From positions 1 to 64,000 of the forward strand of contig CAVCGL010000004.1 of NCBI GenBank assembly GCA_963601915.1: DNA of 64,000 bases, in the 5' to 3' direction. The stretch comes from Butyricicoccus_A sp963601915. GTDB taxonomy: Bacteria > Bacillota > Clostridia > Oscillospirales > Butyricicoccaceae. Positions within the stretch are counted from its first letter, which is position 1; every line of letters starts with the position of its first letter. Below are positions 8,856 to 16,680 of this stretch, in pieces. The translations under genes were made by a program, and so were the position numbers. The notes beneath the pieces were generated by a model. That model was given only the letters and a program-made list of their open reading frames with translations. It made no database searches and had not been told where the DNA came from.

Positions 8856-9641
8856 ATGGATGAAAAAACACAAGCACAGGGAGAAAAGTCTCCAAAGCGC
8901 AAGCATATTGGTTTGATCGTCTTTCTTTGCGCTGTGCTTTTGGCAATCATTGTCGCTGTGTGCCTGACCGGACGGCCGGGTAATGCCATTACGCTGCCGA
9001 CAGGCAGTGCGGATGTATCCGCTGTCAAGGAACAGACGAATTATCAGCTGAAGGATACCAATATCACGGTAGACAATGTACAGCAGGTCATTGCGAGTAT
9101 GAAACGACCGAGTTCCTATAGTGCGTCTGTGGCAAACACGCTGTATTGGAGTGGAAACTGGCAGAAAATCAACGCGACAACCTATGTGCGTGATGGTATT
9201 TCCGTCACGGAATATAAAAATGCACAGGGGACGGCGGATCACTATGTAGCGATTCGAGACAATCTGTATTATGCGTGGAGAAATGGCAGTACAACCCAGT
9301 ACACCGCATCGACCGGTTCGATTTCTGCGGATGATACCAGCATGATTCCGACATATGAGACCGTGGTGTCTGCCGATAAACAGTCGATCACCGCGGCGGG
9401 ACAGCGCACGGTCAATGGAGAAACGTGTATTTATGTCACCGTACAGGCGGATAATGGATACAGCTTGACGTATTGGGTGTCTACCGTCAGCGGCTTGTTG
9501 ATTCAAGCGGACTATACAAAGAATGGTGATCTGGTGCGCAGTGTCGTTTTGGATAATATCCAGAGCAAGACACCGGATGACGCATGGTTCCAGCTGCCGG
9601 ATGGAACGAACCTGTTGGAGACAGAATCAGCCAATGGCTGA
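8856..9641 (+). CDS. membrane-anchored extracellular protein of unknown function
   Basis: I do not recognise a named family with confidence. The 261-residue product has a charged cytosolic N-terminus, one transmembrane helix at about residues 18-40 (IGLIVFLCAVLLAIIVAVCL), then an extracellular domain with many short alternating hydrophobic strands and repeated tests of the form T-x-Y-x-V. Its beta-rich pattern (SYSASVANTLYWSGNWQKI, then DNLYYAWRNGSTTQYTAS) loosely recalls LolA/LppX-like half-barrels that bind lipid, but that is an impression only. It follows the epimerase by 14 bases with AGGAG upstream, so it belongs to the same operon and may act on envelope lipids or polymers. Confidence 0.7.
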   Translation: MDEKTQAQGEKSPKRKHIGLIVFLCAVLLAIIVAVCLTGRPGNAITLPTGSADVSAVKEQTNYQLKDTNITVDNVQQVIASMKRPSSYSASVANTLYWSGNWQKINATTYVRDGISVTEYKNAQGTADHYVAIRDNLYYAWRNGSTTQYTASTGSISADDTSMIPTYETVVSADKQSITAAGQRTVNGETCIYVTVQADNGYSLTYWVSTVSGLLIQADYTKNGDLVRSVVLDNIQSKTPDDAWFQLPDGTNLLETESANG

Positions 9642-9653
9642 TGGAATGACAGA

Positions 9654-9690
9654 AAAAGGACGGAATGCAGTGATGCACCGTCCTTTTTGA
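9654..9690 (+). terminator. rho-independent terminator of the wall operon
   Basis: AAAAAGGACGG (9654-9664) pairs with CCGTCCTTTTT (9678-9688). Confidence 0.85.
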
Positions 9691-9709
9691 TGAGATGAAG
9701 AGGTTACAC

Positions 9710-10129
9710 ATGCAGTGTATATGGAGTGAGCAAGGACAATTGCCTGCGCAGGCGCAGCGCATTCGGCGCGATGTTTTTATGCAGGAGCAAGGCTTTTGCG
9801 ATGAATTTGATGCGTTAGATAAAAAAAGCTGGCATGTTTTGCTGCAAACGGATGGCAAGACCATTGGCACAGCGCGGATGTTCTGGGAGCAGGAGCATGT
9901 GATGCATGTCGGCCGTGTAGCTGTTTGTAAAGACGCCAGAGGCGGCGGAAACGGTGCGTATATTTTGCAGGCGTGCTGTGAAAAAGCAAAGGCACTGGGT
10001 GCCAATCGAGTGATTCTCGGTGCACAGTGCCGTGCAGTAGAATTTTATAAAAAGAGCGGATTTACGCCTTACGGCGAGATTTTCGATGATGAAGGCTGTC
10101 CGCACCAGATGATGGAGAAAAAATTATGA
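9710..10129 (+). CDS. GNAT family N-acetyltransferase
   Basis: This 139-residue acetyl-CoA-dependent acyltransferase fits the YjcF/ElaA-like branch: an opening IRRDVFMQEQGF with the following EFDALD, the VGRVAVCKDARGGGNGAYIL acetyl-CoA loop near residues 66-85 (R-x-x-G-x-G/A type), and the C-terminal FYKKSGFTPYGEIFDDEGCPH. The acceptor is unknown. The earlier ATG at 9695 lacks a ribosome-binding site; GAAGAGG sits seven bases before the ATG at 9710. Its stop overlaps the start of the next gene (ATGA), indicating translational coupling. Confidence 0.87.
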   Translation: MQCIWSEQGQLPAQAQRIRRDVFMQEQGFCDEFDALDKKSWHVLLQTDGKTIGTARMFWEQEHVMHVGRVAVCKDARGGGNGAYILQACCEKAKALGANRVILGAQCRAVEFYKKSGFTPYGEIFDDEGCPHQMMEKKL

Positions 10130-11382
10130 GTTTTTTGGATATTTCTGAAGAGATTCGCCAGCTCGGCGCAGATGCTGAGAAGGCAGTTCGACCGTATTTT
10201 GATGCGATTGACGAAATCAGTGAGTACAATACCGAGAAGGTACTGGCAGCGTTTGCAAAGAATCGTGTTGCAGAGGCAATGTTTGCCGGTACAACGGGTT
10301 ATGGCTATGATGATAAGGGTCGTGACACCTTGGATCAGATCTATGCTGACATTTTCGGCACAGAGGCAGCTCTTGTGCGCATTGGCTTTGTCAATGGTAC
10401 CCACGCTCTGTGCTGTGCGATGTATTCCGCAGTAAAGACCGGTGATGTCGTGCTGTCCGCCACCGGTCCGGCATACGACACCTTGATGAATACCATTACC
10501 GGTGATATGGCAGGCAGCATGAAGCAGTATGGCATCGGATACCGTCAGGTTGAGATGAAAAATGGCTTGCCGGATGTACCTGCTATCGCAGAGGCGGCAA
10601 AGGCAGAAGATGTCAAGCTCGTATTCATCCAGCGAAGCAAGGGATATGGTGTGCGTGAATCGCTGTCCTGCGAGCAGATCGGAGAGGTCTGCCAAGCTGT
10701 TCGCGCGGTCAATCCAAATGCGGTGATTATGGTAGATAACTGCTATGGTGAATTTGTCGAAAAACTGGAGCCGACACAGGTTGGCGCGGATATTATCGCC
10801 GGTTCGTTGATTAAAAATCCGGGCGGCGGCTTGGCACCGACTGGCGGCTATATTGCAGGCAGAAAAGATCTTGTCGAGAACGCTTCGTTCCGTTTGACTG
10901 CACCGGGCATTGGCGCAGAATGCGGCTGCACCATGGGACAGAATCGCCTGCTGTATCAGGGTTTGTTTATGGCACCGCATACGACCGCACAGGCAATCAA
11001 GACCGCTGTGTTTGGCGCACAGGTCATGCAGATGATGGGCTTTGAAGTGCATCCGCTGCCAGAGGAGCCGCGCCATGACATCATTCAGACGATTGCGTTT
11101 GGCAAGCCGGAACCGCTGTGCCGTTTCTGTGAAGGCATTCAGGCGGGTGCGCCGGTGGATTCCTTTGTCACGCCGGTTCCGTGGGACATGCCGGGGTATC
11201 AGGATCAGGTCATCATGGCAGCCGGTGCGTTTGTGCAGGGCGCTTCGATTGAACTCTCTGCCGATGCACCGATGCGCGAACCGTATGTCTGCTATATGCA
11301 GGGCGGCTTGACCTATGCATCCGGCAAAATGGGTGTTTTGCTGGCAGCCCAGCGCATTCATGCAGCCGGATATGGAAAGTAA
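10126..11382 (+). CDS. methionine gamma-lyase family / aluminium-resistance-type PLP enzyme
   Basis: The 418-residue protein belongs to the Met_gamma_lyase family (PF06838), annotated as cystathionine beta-lyase-like proteins involved in aluminium resistance. The probable PLP lysine is K230 in GSLIKNPGGGLAPTGGY. Other conserved segments are MFAGTTGYGYDDKGRDTLD, VMVDNCYGEFVE and the C-terminal YMQGGLTYASGKMGV. The reaction is presumed to be carbon-sulfur bond cleavage, but experimental evidence for this subfamily is thin. Its start overlaps the GNAT stop by four bases, so the pair is translated from one message. Confidence 0.88.
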   Translation: MSFLDISEEIRQLGADAEKAVRPYFDAIDEISEYNTEKVLAAFAKNRVAEAMFAGTTGYGYDDKGRDTLDQIYADIFGTEAALVRIGFVNGTHALCCAMYSAVKTGDVVLSATGPAYDTLMNTITGDMAGSMKQYGIGYRQVEMKNGLPDVPAIAEAAKAEDVKLVFIQRSKGYGVRESLSCEQIGEVCQAVRAVNPNAVIMVDNCYGEFVEKLEPTQVGADIIAGSLIKNPGGGLAPTGGYIAGRKDLVENASFRLTAPGIGAECGCTMGQNRLLYQGLFMAPHTTAQAIKTAVFGAQVMQMMGFEVHPLPEEPRHDIIQTIAFGKPEPLCRFCEGIQAGAPVDSFVTPVPWDMPGYQDQVIMAAGAFVQGASIELSADAPMREPYVCYMQGGLTYASGKMGVLLAAQRIHAAGYGK

Positions 11383-11424
11383 TGGAACAGACTGGCAAAC
11401 GTTGTCGAACGAATAGGGAATTTC

Positions 11425-11453
11425 TTGTGAATTTGCGCAAAATGTGGTACACT
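11425..11453 (+). promoter_or_regulatory. promoter for ruvCAB
   Basis: TTGTGA (11425-11430) and TACACT (11448-11453) are spaced by 17 bases, 31 bases before the ruvC start. No complete LexA-type palindrome is visible next to it. Confidence 0.6.
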
Positions 11454-11484
11454 AATTCATATATAACCTGCCATGGAGGTGCAC

Positions 11485-12024
11485 ATGCTGATACTGGGAA
11501 TTGATCCGGGCTATGCCACGGTGGGATATGGAATGGTGCAGCATGAACGCGGGAAATTTACCCATATTCGCCATGGCGCGATTACCACGCAGCCACATGT
11601 CCCGATGCATTTGCGGCTAAAGGAAATCCACGAGGATATGCTGACATTGCTGGATACCTTTCATCCGGATGCAGTTTCCGTGGAAGAATTGTTCTTTAAT
11701 ACGAATATTACCACCGGCATTCAGGTTGCCCATGCGCGCGGTGTCATTTTGTTGGCGTGTGCCGAGCGCGGCATTACACCGGCGGAATATACGCCGTCAC
11801 AGGTCAAACAATCGGTCGTCGGCTACGGCAGAGCAGAAAAACGACAGGTGATGGAGATGACCAAAACCATGCTGCGTTTGCCGCGGATGCCGCGGCCGGA
11901 TGATGCGGCGGATGCTTTGGCTCTGGCGATCTGCCACGCCCATGCGGAAGGCTCACAGCTCGTCCGGCAGCGATTGCAGCGATTTGAAGTGGATGCAGGA
12001 CAAGGCGGCACGGGAAAGCGGTAA
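11485..12024 (+). CDS. ruvC: Holliday junction resolvase RuvC
   Basis: The 179-residue endonuclease resolves Holliday junctions made by recombination, working with RuvAB. Its acidic active-site residues are visible: D7 in LILGIDPGYATVGYG, the glutamate of VSVEELFF, and the aspartates of RPDDAADALALAICH. The size is normal for the family. The ATG at 11485 follows GGAGGT at 11475-11480; an in-frame ATG at 11473 lies before that site and is rejected. It is the first gene of a ruvC-ruvA-ruvB operon. Confidence 0.96.
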   Translation: MLILGIDPGYATVGYGMVQHERGKFTHIRHGAITTQPHVPMHLRLKEIHEDMLTLLDTFHPDAVSVEELFFNTNITTGIQVAHARGVILLACAERGITPAEYTPSQVKQSVVGYGRAEKRQVMEMTKTMLRLPRMPRPDDAADALALAICHAHAEGSQLVRQRLQRFEVDAGQGGTGKR

Positions 12025-12048
12025 GCGCATACGGAAAGGAAACACACT

Positions 12049-12666
12049 TTGTTTTATTATGTAGAAGGAACCGTTGCTCTGATTGAAAAGGAACTGGCTG
12101 TGATTGACTGCGGCGGTGTCGGCTATGCCTGCCACACCTCGCAGAACACCTGTGCATCGATCCGCATGGGAGAGAAAGCCAGATTATATACCTATCTCAG
12201 CATTCGGGAGAACGCCTGTGATTTGTATGGCTTTGCTGAACAAGAAGAGCTAAACTGCTTTAAACTGCTGCTTGGCGTGTCCGGTGTCGGCCCAAAGGCG
12301 GCACTTGCGATTTTAGGCATTGCGCCGCCGAGCCAGTTGGCGCTGTCCATTATCACGGAAGATGCCAAGTTCTTGACACAGGCACCGGGCATCGGAAAGA
12401 AAATCGCCCAGCGCATTTGTCTGGAACTAAAAGACAAGCTGGCAAAGGAACAGGGCAGCTTGCCGACAAGCGGCGGTTTGGTGATGACATCGAAAGCCGG
12501 TGCGGCCGGTGCCGTGGATGCCGTCAGCGAGGCAGTTTCTGCTCTCGTTGTGCTGGGATATTCACAGGCGGAGGCCTTGCAGGCAATGGAAGGCATTCAA
12601 ACGGATAGTACGGCAACATCAGAAGAACTCATTCGCGCTTGCTTGAAAAAGTTGGCAGCGCAGTAA
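12049..12666 (+). CDS. ruvA: Holliday junction branch migration protein RuvA
   Basis: The 205-residue protein is the DNA-binding tetramer that targets RuvB to Holliday junctions. The start codon is TTG: the family N-terminus (M-F-Y-Y-V-E-G-T-V) begins exactly there, and GGAAAGGA lies upstream at 12033-12040. The OB-fold domain is followed by helix-hairpin-helix motifs (GVSGVGPKAALAIL and APGIGKKIAQRICLELKDK), then a flexible linker and the small C-terminal RuvB-contacting domain (ALVVLGYSQAEALQAM). It lies between ruvC and ruvB with short gaps. Confidence 0.96.
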   Translation: MFYYVEGTVALIEKELAVIDCGGVGYACHTSQNTCASIRMGEKARLYTYLSIRENACDLYGFAEQEELNCFKLLLGVSGVGPKAALAILGIAPPSQLALSIITEDAKFLTQAPGIGKKIAQRICLELKDKLAKEQGSLPTSGGLVMTSKAGAAGAVDAVSEAVSALVVLGYSQAEALQAMEGIQTDSTATSEELIRACLKKLAAQ

Positions 12667-12681
12667 TCGAGGATACATTCT

Positions 12682-13749
12682 ATGAGTATTGAATTTGATG
12701 AAGAATTTTCCGAGCGCATTGTTTCTACCGATTCCACACCGGCGGATGACGGAGAATTTTCTCTTCGTCCGAAGTCGATGGAGGAATACATCGGTCAGAG
12801 CAAAGCAAAGGAAAATTTGGCTGTCTTTATTGAGGCGGCAAAACGGCGAGGAGAACCGCTGGATCATGTTTTGCTGTATGGTCCGCCAGGACTTGGCAAG
12901 ACAACGCTGGCGAACATTATCGCCAATGAGATGGGCGTCAATATTCGTGTGACCAGCGGCCCGGCGATTGAAAAGGCGGGCGATTTGGCCGCGCTGTTGA
13001 CCAATCTCAGTGAAAATGATATTTTGTTTATTGACGAAATCCACCGCTTAGACCGCAGCGTAGAAGAAATTCTGTATCCGGCGATGGAGGATTTTGCCTT
13101 AGATATTATTATCGGCAAGGGACCGTCGGCACGTTCCATTCGTCTGGATCTGCCGCATTTCACCCTGATCGGCGCAACGACACGTGCCGGACAGATGACC
13201 TCGCCGCTGCGTGACCGATTCGGTGTGATGCTCCGCTTGGAGCTGTATACACCGGAAGAACTGCAGCAGATTGTTGCGCGCTCCGCAAAGATTTTGCAGG
13301 TCGAAGCGGAACCGGAAGGAACCTATGAAATTGCGCGCCGTTCTCGCGGCACACCGCGTATCGCCAATCGAATGCTGCGCCGCGTGCGGGATTTCGCCGA
13401 GGTTCGGTTCAATGGCGTGATTACACGCGAAGCGGCAGATACCGCGTTGCGTGCGCTGGAAGTCGATGAGTTGGGACTGGATGCGATAGATCGCCGCATG
13501 CTGCGCAGTATTATGACTACGTTCGGCGGCGGGCCGGTTGGCTTGGAGACACTGGCGGCAACCATTGGCGAAGAAGCGGTCACACTGGAAGATGTGTACG
13601 AGCCATATCTGATGCAGATTGGCTTTTTGAATCGCACGCCGCGCGGTCGTTGTGTCACGGCGCTGGCATATGACCACATGGCGATTCAGCCCAATATGCC
13701 GGCTGTGCCGGAGCAAATGCGGCTGGATGAAAATCCGAATAGCAAATAA
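12682..13749 (+). CDS. ruvB: Holliday junction branch migration helicase RuvB
   Basis: The 355-residue AAA+ ATPase drives branch migration as a hexameric motor on RuvA-bound junctions. Visible motifs are Walker A GPPGLGKT at residues 67-74, Walker B with the DEIHR sequence (ILFIDEIHRL), sensor I in LIGATTRAG, the arginine finger region PLRDRFG, and the C-terminal winged helix (GFLNRTPRGR). Length is normal. It lies 15 bases after ruvA and completes the operon. Confidence 0.97.
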   Translation: MSIEFDEEFSERIVSTDSTPADDGEFSLRPKSMEEYIGQSKAKENLAVFIEAAKRRGEPLDHVLLYGPPGLGKTTLANIIANEMGVNIRVTSGPAIEKAGDLAALLTNLSENDILFIDEIHRLDRSVEEILYPAMEDFALDIIIGKGPSARSIRLDLPHFTLIGATTRAGQMTSPLRDRFGVMLRLELYTPEELQQIVARSAKILQVEAEPEGTYEIARRSRGTPRIANRMLRRVRDFAEVRFNGVITREAADTALRALEVDELGLDAIDRRMLRSIMTTFGGGPVGLETLAATIGEEAVTLEDVYEPYLMQIGFLNRTPRGRCVTALAYDHMAIQPNMPAVPEQMRLDENPNSK

Positions 13750-13811
13750 CACAGCGTGCCGCATAGATTGAGGCACAAGATTTTATCTGATAGTAGAGGA
13801 GTATGGATTGT

Positions 13812-15155
13812 ATGGGCAAGTATTTTGGGACAGATGGCATCCGTGGTGTTGTCAACGTAGAACTGGACGCACATTTGGCATTTAAAGTAGGTCGCGCCGT
13901 TGCATATGCATTGTCTCAGCAGACCAAACACCGCACCAAGATTTTGATCGGCAAGGATACGCGTATTTCGTCGGATATGCTGGAAGCAGCATTGATTGCA
14001 GGCATTTGTTCTTCCGGTGCGGATGTGGAATCTCTGGGTGTGATTCCGACGCCGGCAGTGGCACATCTGACCATCAAGCACAAGGCAGATGCAGGTATTG
14101 TCATTTCTGCTTCGCATAACCCGTATGAGCACAATGGCATTAAGATTTTCGCCGGAAGCGGCTACAAGCTTTCCGATGAGCTGGAAGCACGGATTGAGGA
14201 GTATATTGACCATGTAGACGATCTGCCAAAGGCAACGCATGATGCCATTGGCCGTGTTCTGCCGCTCAGCATTGATCCGGTTGAAGAATATACGGATTAT
14301 TTGGCAGAGACCATTCCGGGCGACTTGTCCGGTCTGCGCGTTGCAGTAGACTGTGCAAACGGCGCCTCTTCGGCAACAGCTTCCACACTGTTCCGCAAGC
14401 TCAAACTGGATGCTGCGATCCGTTACTATGAGCCGGACGGCGTGAACATCAATGCACACTGCGGTTCGACTCATCTGGAAGCCTTGCAGAAGATGGTCGA
14501 GGACGGCGGCTATGATGTCGGTGTAGCATTTGACGGTGACGCAGATCGTTGTCTGGTTGTCGATGACAAGGGCGAGATTCTGGACGGTGACCGCATTATG
14601 GCAGTCTGCGCAGTAGAGCTGAAGCGTCAGAACAAGCTGCGCGGCAATGCCTTTGTTGCGACGATTCTGTCCAATATGGGTCTGCACGCGTATGCAAAGG
14701 AGCATGGCATCAGCATTGAGTGCTCGAATGTCGGTGACCGATACGTACTGGAAAAGATGCTCGACAAGGGCTATATTCTCGGCGGCGAGCAGTCCGGCCA
14801 TGTCATTTTCTTGGAGTATGCGACGACCGGCGACGGCGAACTGACAGCGATTCAGTTCCTCAAGATGCTCAAGGATAGCGGCAAGCGCGCTTCTGAGATT
14901 GCCGCAGAAGTTGTTCCGTGGCCGCAGATCATGATTAACGTCAAGGTACCGACGGCGATGAAATATGCGCTTTCGGATCGTCAGGAAGTACAGGACGCTA
15001 TTGAAAAGGAAAAGCAGGGACTCGGCGAAGGCCGTATCCTGGTTCGTCCGTCTGGCACGGAACCGTTGGTTCGCGTCATGGTGGAAGGCAAGGATAAGGA
15101 CGCTGTATACAAGGCGGCAGAAGCTGTTGCCGGTGTGATTGAATCTATCCTGTAA
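13812..15155 (+). CDS. glmM: phosphoglucosamine mutase
   Basis: The 447-residue enzyme converts glucosamine-6-phosphate to glucosamine-1-phosphate, the step before UDP-GlcNAc synthesis for peptidoglycan. The opening YFGTDGIRGVV, the phosphoserine loop ISASHNP with S101 as the phosphorylated residue, the metal loop FDGDADRC, the sugar loop GGEQSGHVIF and the phosphate-binding RPSGTEPLVRVMVE are all present. An ATG at 13803 is only one base after the GAGG site; the ATG at 13812 has the right spacing and matches the family start. Its product is the precursor of the substrate used by the wall genes at 6524-8841. Confidence 0.96.
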   Translation: MGKYFGTDGIRGVVNVELDAHLAFKVGRAVAYALSQQTKHRTKILIGKDTRISSDMLEAALIAGICSSGADVESLGVIPTPAVAHLTIKHKADAGIVISASHNPYEHNGIKIFAGSGYKLSDELEARIEEYIDHVDDLPKATHDAIGRVLPLSIDPVEEYTDYLAETIPGDLSGLRVAVDCANGASSATASTLFRKLKLDAAIRYYEPDGVNINAHCGSTHLEALQKMVEDGGYDVGVAFDGDADRCLVVDDKGEILDGDRIMAVCAVELKRQNKLRGNAFVATILSNMGLHAYAKEHGISIECSNVGDRYVLEKMLDKGYILGGEQSGHVIFLEYATTGDGELTAIQFLKMLKDSGKRASEIAAEVVPWPQIMINVKVPTAMKYALSDRQEVQDAIEKEKQGLGEGRILVRPSGTEPLVRVMVEGKDKDAVYKAAEAVAGVIESIL

Positions 15156-15171
15156 AAAAGAAGCATAACAG

Positions 15172-15220
15172 CGGTCTGGTTGGATGCCGTGCGGCGGAAG
15201 ACCAGACCGACTTTGTGTTT
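15172..15220 (+). terminator. possible terminator after glmM
   Basis: CGGTCTGGT (15172-15180) pairs with ACCAGACCG (15201-15209), with a 20-base loop and a rather weak T-rich tail (CTTTGTGTTTT). Confidence 0.5.
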
Positions 15221-15290
15221 TACACAAGGGAACATAAATAAAAGCAAAAGTAAATTTTGATGCATGTTGATGGAGATGCACAAAGATTCG

Positions 15291-15319
15291 TTGACATTTT
15301 TTAAACAATAGGGTATAAT
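15291..15319 (+). promoter_or_regulatory. consensus sigma-A promoter of the sigH-like gene
   Basis: A perfect TTGACA (15291-15296) and perfect TATAAT (15314-15319) are separated by 17 bases. The -10 hexamer overlaps the first in-frame ATG of the gene (15318), so that ATG cannot be the start of the transcript's coding region. Confidence 0.85.
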
Positions 15320-15329
15320 GAGTAACAAT

Positions 15330-15947
15330 ATGATGTATGGCAAAGAGTCTTTGAAAGAAAAATCAGATTCGGATGAAAGCTTGTGCCGCTTGGCGCAGCA
15401 GGGAGATCGTGAGGCTGAAGAGCAGCTGGTCGTTCGGTATTTTGGCTTGGTAAAAGCCTGCACGAGACCATATTTTCTTGCGGGCGGCGACGGAGAGGAT
15501 CTGATTCAAGAAGGAATGCTGGGACTGCTCAAGGCAGTCAGGGCATATGAAGCGGAACGCGGCGTTCCATTTGAAGCGTTTGCACGCATGTGTGTGACTC
15601 GCCGCGTATACAGCGCCGTGAGCGCAGCGATAGCAGACAAGCATGAACCGCTGAATCACTCGGAAGACCTTGCCAAAACCCCTCTGTTTGACGAACATTC
15701 CAAAGCGGTACACTCTGCCGCAGATCCGGTGAATCTGGTCATTGACAGGGAAGAGCACCGCGAACGGCAGGAAAAACTCAAGGATTCCTTGTCTGCGTTT
15801 GAAGCTAGGGTTCTTGCATTGTATTTGGATGGCAGTTCCTATGAGGAAATGGCGTCCGAAGTTGGAAAATCCGTAAAATCCGTAGACAATGCGATTCAAC
15901 GCATTCGCCGCAAGGCGGCGGCTTTGTTTCCGGAGGAACATCGGTAA
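15330..15947 (+). CDS. sigH: SigH-type RNA polymerase sigma factor
   Basis: The product (about 205 residues) is a sigma-70 family factor resembling SigH/Spo0H, the transition-state and early sporulation sigma of Firmicutes. Region 2 is clear (YFLAGGDGEDLIQEG, then the GLLKAVRAYEAERGVPFEAFARM stretch), and region 4 ends the protein (EMASEVGKSVKSVDNAIQR). The usual DKH-x-PLN segment (ADKHEPLNHSEDL) is present. The ATG at 15318 lies inside the -10 box, so I place the start at 15330; with transcription starting near 15326 this would be almost leaderless. A TTG at 15351 is an alternative. No anti-sigma gene is adjacent. Confidence 0.83.
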   Translation: MMYGKESLKEKSDSDESLCRLAQQGDREAEEQLVVRYFGLVKACTRPYFLAGGDGEDLIQEGMLGLLKAVRAYEAERGVPFEAFARMCVTRRVYSAVSAAIADKHEPLNHSEDLAKTPLFDEHSKAVHSAADPVNLVIDREEHRERQEKLKDSLSAFEARVLALYLDGSSYEEMASEVGKSVKSVDNAIQRIRRKAAALFPEEHR

Positions 15948-15972
15948 TACTATCAAAGAGAGAGGAAAAATC

Positions 15973-16251
15973 ATGTATCAGGACAAGACAATTGTATGTA
16001 AGGACTGCGGTCAGGAGTTTATTTTCTCCGCCGGAGAGCAGGAGTTTTATGCAGAACGCGGCTTCCAGAATGAGCCGCAGCGCTGCAAGAGCTGCCGTGA
16101 CAAGAGAAAAAACAGCAGCCGTCCGGCGCGTGAATACTTTACCGCGACCTGTGCCGCTTGCGGCGGAGAAGCCCGCGTACCGTTCCAGCCGAAGAGTGAT
16201 CGACCGGTATATTGCAGCGAGTGCTTTGCAAAAATGCAGGCAAAGGACTAA
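15973..16251 (+). CDS. zinc-ribbon protein with four CxxC pairs
   Basis: This 92-residue protein has an N-terminal probable zinc-binding domain (VCKDCGQEFIFSAGEQEFY with its partner CKSC near residue 38) of the zf-trcl/Tbcl type, and a second C-terminal ribbon formed by CAAC and CSEC. The spacing of the four CxxC pairs suggests two zinc ions. Proteins like this are common in Clostridia and have no assigned function; nucleic acid or protein binding is only a guess. It starts 25 bases after sigH with an AGAGGAAA site, and a terminator follows, so it probably shares the sigH transcript. Confidence 0.85.
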   Translation: MYQDKTIVCKDCGQEFIFSAGEQEFYAERGFQNEPQRCKSCRDKRKNSSRPAREYFTATCAACGGEARVPFQPKSDRPVYCSECFAKMQAKD

Positions 16252-16267
16252 ATTGGTAAAAATCACA

Positions 16268-16300
16268 GAACACCCGTCGAATCAACGGGTGTTCTTTTGT
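16268..16300 (+). terminator. rho-independent terminator
   Basis: GAACACCCGT pairs with ACGGGTGTTC and is followed by TTTT; this ends the sigH/zinc-ribbon unit. Confidence 0.85.
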
Positions 16301-16329
16301 GAGATTCTATCAAATTGTTGCTGGATGTA

Positions 16330-16358
16330 TTGAAAAAACAAAAAAGAGACAGTATAAT
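16330..16358 (+). promoter_or_regulatory. promoter for the DUF1858 gene
   Basis: TTGAAA (16330-16335), 17-base spacer, TATAAT (16353-16358). Confidence 0.75.
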
Positions 16359-16397
16359 ACAAATGGAATTCATTTAAAAATACAGGAGGTCATTCCT

Positions 16398-16604
16398 ATG
16401 GCTAAGGTTACCAAGAGCACCACAATCGGTGAGGTTCTGGCTCGTGATATCAATACCGCTCAGTTCTTTATCAATATCGGCATGCATTGTCTGGGTTGCC
16501 CGCATTCTCAGGGCGAGAGCATTGAAGAGGCATGCATGGTACACGGTACCGATGCAGACGAGCTGGTAGAAGAGATCAACAACTACTTCCAGAGCATCGG
16601 CTAA
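16398..16604 (+). CDS. DUF1858 domain protein
   Basis: The 68-residue product is a stand-alone DUF1858 domain (PF08984): VTKSTTIGEVLARD followed by FINIGMHCLGCPHSQGESI and a C-terminal helix. The CLGC pair with a nearby histidine is the family hallmark and could bind metal or undergo redox chemistry; the domain often occurs beside or inside hybrid-cluster and disulfide-reductase proteins, but none is adjacent here. The AGGAGG site eight bases before the ATG fixes the start. It appears to be a single-gene unit between its own promoter and terminator. Confidence 0.88.
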   Translation: MAKVTKSTTIGEVLARDINTAQFFINIGMHCLGCPHSQGESIEEACMVHGTDADELVEEINNYFQSIG

Positions 16605-16631
16605 TTTTTTGCCGAAGAACGAAACAACAAA

Positions 16632-16665
16632 GGGAGCCGATACGATATGTGTCGGCTCTTTTTCT
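16632..16665 (+). terminator. rho-independent terminator
   Basis: GAGCCGA (16634-16640) pairs with TCGGCTC (16652-16658), followed by TTTTTCT. It separates the DUF1858 gene from trmK. Confidence 0.75.
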
Positions 16666-16680
16666 ACAGAAAGGAATGCT

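Noticed and set aside
11401..11453. LexA box upstream of ruvCAB
   Set aside because: Only a half site resembling CGAAC is seen (near 11407); no matching palindromic arm is present.
13686..15308. 540-codon open frame on the minus strand opposite glmM
   Set aside because: It is the complement of glmM, which has all active-site motifs; the frame has no recognisable protein features.
15318..15329. ATG at 15318 as the start of the sigma factor
   Set aside because: It overlaps the TATAAT of a consensus promoter, so it would not be in the message made from that promoter.
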